This document shows, piece by piece, positions 6,553-9,122 of a DNA stretch of 9,122 bases. The DNA is taken from positions 3,251-12,372 of the forward strand of contig DGFG01000031.1 of NCBI GenBank assembly GCA_002391555.1, written 5' to 3'. The first letter of the stretch is position 1. Every line of letters starts with the position of its first letter. Under the pieces are notes generated by a model. The model had not been told where the DNA came from, did no database searches, and saw only the letters and a program-made list of their open reading frames with translations. The position numbers were made by a program, and so were the translations under genes. The DNA is from Firmicutes bacterium UBA3906 (GTDB taxonomy: Bacteria; Bacillota; Clostridia; Caldicoprobacterales; DTU083).

Positions 6553-7590
6553 ATGAGTTGGATAGATGAAAAAGGCCCAAATAATGATATAGTACTAAGC
6601 TCCCGTATCAGACTTGCTAGGAATATTTCAGACTACCCCTTTCCACCAGTAATAGGGGAGGACCAGGCCCAGGAGATTATTAGCATGGTAAAGGCCGGTC
6701 TTGATCTGGAGTTTATGGATGGAGAAGATAACTTTGACCTACTTAGGATAAAGGACCTATCTCCAATAGATAGGCAGGTATTAGTAGAAAGACACCTAGC
6801 CAGTAGGGACCTGATGAAGCAGGCCAAAATATCGGCCCTATTTGTAAATGAGGACCAGCTAGTTACCATAATGGTAAATGAGGAGGACCATATAAGGCTA
6901 CAGGGCATCTTGCCAGGCTTTCAACTCTTTGAGGCCTGGGAAATGCTAGACCAAATTGATGATATTGTAGAGGGTAGGTTAGACTACTGCTTTGATAGTA
7001 GGCTAGGCTATTTGACCACCTGTCCAACGAATGTGGGCACCGGCCTTAGGGCATCGGTTATGATGCATTTACCTGCCCTTACGGCTACAAAGCAGATAAC
7101 CCCTGTCCTTCAAACCATATCAAAGATTGGACTTACAGCCAGGGGTCTATATGGTGAAGGTTCAGAAGCCTTAGGCAATATATATCAGATTTCAAACCAG
7201 ATAACCCTAGGTCCTTCAGAGGAGGATATTATAAACAACCTTTTGGTAGCCAGCCAGCGTATATTTGAAAGGGAACGCCAGGCCCAAGAGGCCCTTTTAA
7301 AGGTAAAGGGTAGCCAGCTAGAGGATGTACTCTGGCGGGCCCTAGGCACCCTATCCCATGCAAGGCTATTAGACCTAAAGGAGTTTATGTCCCTCCTGTC
7401 CCAGCTAAGGCTAGGCGTTGGACTTGGTATGTTTTCTGGGATTAGAGTCGAAGATGTAAATGACCTAATGATTTTAGGTCAGGCAGGAGCCCTTAAAAAG
7501 AGGGCCCAAAGCAATCTAGACCGAGATCAGATAAGCTCAGCCAGGGCCAAGGCGGTTAGGGCTAAGATCAGGGCTATTATGGATAAATAA
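6553..7590 (+). CDS. mcsB: Protein-arginine kinase McsB
   Basis: McsB phosphorylates arginines on CtsR and misfolded proteins; the phosphoarginine is the degradation tag for ClpCP. The 345 aa are slightly shorter than Bacillus McsB (363). It has the phosphagen-kinase fold: SSRIRLARN at 16-24 (nucleotide-binding arginines), NEEDHIRLQ at 109-117 (catalytic acid loop), TTCPTNVGTGLRAS at 155-168 with catalytic Cys157 (Cys167 in Bacillus/Geobacillus numbering), and RGLYGEGSEALGNIYQISNQ at 197-216. The C-terminal domain (about 220-345) normally carries the allosteric phosphoarginine site RDxxRA, at 337-342 in Bacillus. With the same offset of 10 this falls on 327-332, which reads ISSARA, so the Arg-Asp pair is missing here. 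The catalytic core looks intact. It sits between mcsA (3 nt gap) and clpC (114 nt gap) and should be under CtsR control from 5465. Confidence 0.96.
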   Translation: MSWIDEKGPNNDIVLSSRIRLARNISDYPFPPVIGEDQAQEIISMVKAGLDLEFMDGEDNFDLLRIKDLSPIDRQVLVERHLASRDLMKQAKISALFVNEDQLVTIMVNEEDHIRLQGILPGFQLFEAWEMLDQIDDIVEGRLDYCFDSRLGYLTTCPTNVGTGLRASVMMHLPALTATKQITPVLQTISKIGLTARGLYGEGSEALGNIYQISNQITLGPSEEDIINNLLVASQRIFERERQAQEALLKVKGSQLEDVLWRALGTLSHARLLDLKEFMSLLSQLRLGVGLGMFSGIRVEDVNDLMILGQAGALKKRAQSNLDRDQISSARAKAVRAKIRAIMDK

Positions 7591-7704
7591 TTCTAAAGTA
7601 GCTAAGAAAATGGCCAAATAAACAAAAAAGAATATGCAAATTAGAAAATAAGCTAGACCAAATAGATAAAGACTATTAGAAAGTTACAAGGGAGGTTTTA
7701 CAGT
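7591..7704 (+). other. A-rich mcsB-clpC intergenic leader
   Basis: This 114-nt gap is unusually long for genes of one operon and is rich in A on the + strand. It has stops in all + frames and no terminator hairpin. No CtsR box or convincing -35/-10 pair was found. AAGGGAGG (7688-7695) at its end is the clpC ribosome binding site, with about nine bases to the ATG. It may be plain leader or contain a weak promoter that I cannot resolve. Confidence 0.6.
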
Positions 7705-9122
7705 ATGGCGTTTTTCGGTAGATTTACAGAGAGAGCACAAAGAGCTCTTATATATGCCCAAGAGGAGGCTAGAGCTTTAGGCCATAACTATGTGGGTACT
7801 GAGCATTTACTGCTGGGCCTTTTAAAGGAAGGAGAAGGTGCGGCAGCCCAAGTGCTAAAGGAGCTAGGATTAGACATAGATACATGCAGAAGGCAGATAG
7901 AGGAATTAACCGGCAAAGGAGATTTCAACTTCACCGAGGGCTTTGGTTATACTCCTAGGACAAAAAGGGTAATGGAGCTTAGCTTTTATGAGGCTAGAAA
8001 CCTAGGCCACAACTATGTGGGAACAGAGCATTTACTCCTTGCCCTAGTTAGAGAGGGAGAAGGAGTGGCCGCTAGGATCTTAAGCGACTTTGGTGCAGAT
8101 TTTAAAAAGCTAAGGAGCCAGGTTCTAAACATACTCAAAGAAGAAGGAGCAGAAAACCACCAGGCCACAGCTAAAAAGGGTGGAACTAGCACTCCTGTCC
8201 TAGACCAATATGGTACAGACCTAACCTACCTAGCATCAGAGGGGCAGCTTGACCCTGTTATAGGTAGGGAAAAGGAGATAGAGAGGGTCATACAGATCCT
8301 AAGCAGGAGGACTAAAAACAATCCTGTCCTCATAGGTGAGGCAGGAGTAGGCAAGACAGCAGTAGCAGAGGGGCTGGCCCAGCGGATACAGGAGGGCAAT
8401 GTACCAGAACTATTAAAGGATAAAAAGATAGTCACCCTGGATATGCCAGGCATGCTAGCTGGAGCAAAATACAGGGGTGAGTTTGAGGAAAGACTTAAAA
8501 ATGTAATGAGTGAGATAAAAAAGAACAAGGATATAATCCTCTTTATTGATGAGATGCACACAATCATTGGAGCAGGTGCAGCAGAGGGAGCTATAGATGC
8601 CTCTAATATCTTAAAGCCTGCCCTAGCAAGAGGGGAAATCCAAGCCATAGGGGCAACTACTATTGATGAGTACAGAAAGCATGTTGAAAAAGACCCAGCC
8701 CTAGAGCGCAGGTTTCAGCCGGTTAATGTGGGCGAGCCTAGCAAGGAGGAAACTGTCCAGATACTCTTTGGCCTAAGAGATAGGTATGAGGCCCACCACA
8801 AGGTCAGGATTACAGATGGGGCCCTAAGGGCAGCGGTTGAACTCTCAGACAGGTATATAACAGACCGCTATCTGCCAGACAAGGCCATAGACCTTATAGA
8901 TGAGGCTGCATCTAGAGTCAGGCTCCAGGCCTTTACAGCTCCACCAGACCTAAAGGAAATGGAATCAAGGCTAGAAGACCTCCACAAGGAAAAGGAAGAG
9001 GCTGTCATGAACCAAAACTATGAAAAGGCAGCCCAGATCAGGGATGAGGAGCAAAAACTAAAGAACCAGCTAGAGGAAATGAAGTCTAACTGGGCAAAGA
9101 AGTCTACTGTAAATACGGAAAC
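7705..9122 (+). CDS. clpC: AAA+ unfoldase ClpC, 3'-truncated by the window edge
   Basis: ClpC is the hexameric ATPase that unfolds substrates for the ClpP peptidase in the cytoplasm. The frame stays open from ATG 7705 to the window end, giving 472 of the usual 810-820 or so residues. The N-domain shows its internal duplication: [16 protein letters not shown] at 25-40 and [16 protein letters not shown] at 100-115. Glu33 and Glu108 fall at the phosphoarginine-binding glutamates (E32 and E106 in Bacillus ClpC). The first AAA+ domain has Walker A GEAGVGKT at 211-218, the pore loop AKYRGEFE at 254-261, Walker B FIDEMH at 280-285, and [11 protein letters not shown]...ERRF up to 337. The coiled-coil middle domain with a UVR motif covers about 414-465, which distinguishes ClpC from ClpA, ClpE and ClpB. 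The second AAA+ domain is outside. It is last of ctsR-mcsA-mcsB-clpC. The residue aligning with S. aureus F436 in the middle domain appears to be Tyr439. Confidence 0.97.
   Translation, partial: MAFFGRFTERAQRALIYAQEEARALGHNYVGTEHLLLGLLKEGEGAAAQVLKELGLDIDTCRRQIEELTGKGDFNFTEGFGYTPRTKRVMELSFYEARNLGHNYVGTEHLLLALVREGEGVAARILSDFGADFKKLRSQVLNILKEEGAENHQATAKKGGTSTPVLDQYGTDLTYLASEGQLDPVIGREKEIERVIQILSRRTKNNPVLIGEAGVGKTAVAEGLAQRIQEGNVPELLKDKKIVTLDMPGMLAGAKYRGEFEERLKNVMSEIKKNKDIILFIDEMHTIIGAGAAEGAIDASNILKPALARGEIQAIGATTIDEYRKHVEKDPALERRFQPVNVGEPSKEETVQILFGLRDRYEAHHKVRITDGALRAAVELSDRYITDRYLPDKAIDLIDEAASRVRLQAFTAPPDLKEMESRLEDLHKEKEEAVMNQNYEKAAQIRDEEQKLKNQLEEMKSNWAKKSTVNTE

Noticed and set aside
7610..7704. 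CtsR box or promoter directly before clpC
   Set aside because: GGCCAAA and GACCAAA resemble half sites but each has mismatches and they are not paired 3 nt apart; no -35/-10 pair of acceptable quality was found.
8226..8648. Minus-strand open frame of 140 aa opposite clpC
   Set aside because: It is antisense to the conserved first AAA+ domain of ClpC and has no start signals.

Overview
The window is a stretch of conserved housekeeping DNA from a low-to-moderate-GC Gram-positive bacterium of the Bacillota, most likely a clostridial lineage. The evidence is the gene set and order (tilS-hpt-ftsH, then ctsR-mcsA-mcsB-clpC), the strong AGGAGG-type ribosome binding sites, a CtsR operator, and U-tailed intrinsic terminators. 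The genus cannot be read from the sequence. Codon use is distinctive: AGG/AGA for Arg, CTA for Leu and ATA for Ile are preferred, and the tetranucleotide CTAG is common rather than avoided. All genes lie on the + strand.

Layout. Positions 1-1794 hold the 3' part of tilS (tRNA-Ile lysidine synthetase, 5' end outside the window) followed 3 nt later by hpt (hypoxanthine phosphoribosyltransferase). Next is ftsH, a membrane AAA+ zinc protease. It probably starts at TTG 1891, with its own candidate promoter and a perfect 16-bp palindrome overlapping the -35 element. A good intrinsic terminator (4008-4044) closes this unit. Positions 4045-4620 hold no intact gene. A 139-codon open stretch (4122-4538) has no usable start and looks like the 3' remnant of a decayed gene, ending in a second intrinsic terminator (4593-4617). 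recX (RecA modulator) follows from its own promoter.

The class III heat-shock operon starts at a promoter overlapped by a CtsR box (5465-5481). It runs ctsR (repressor), mcsA (zinc-binding activator/adaptor), mcsB (protein-arginine kinase) and clpC (AAA+ unfoldase, cut off by the window end after 472 codons).

How the genes work together. By analogy with Bacillus and Geobacillus, CtsR represses the operon at low temperature. On heat stress its glycine-rich wing loosens, and McsB, stimulated by McsA, marks CtsR and damaged proteins with phosphoarginine. ClpC reads the mark through its N-domain and feeds substrates to ClpP. FtsH handles membrane proteins nearby on the chromosome, so two proteostasis modules are adjacent here with recX and a gene remnant between them.

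I see no undescribed defence or mobile system. The points most worth checking are the apparent loss of the allosteric phosphoarginine-binding motif in McsB, the palindrome at the ftsH promoter, and the start-less remnant ORF between two terminators.
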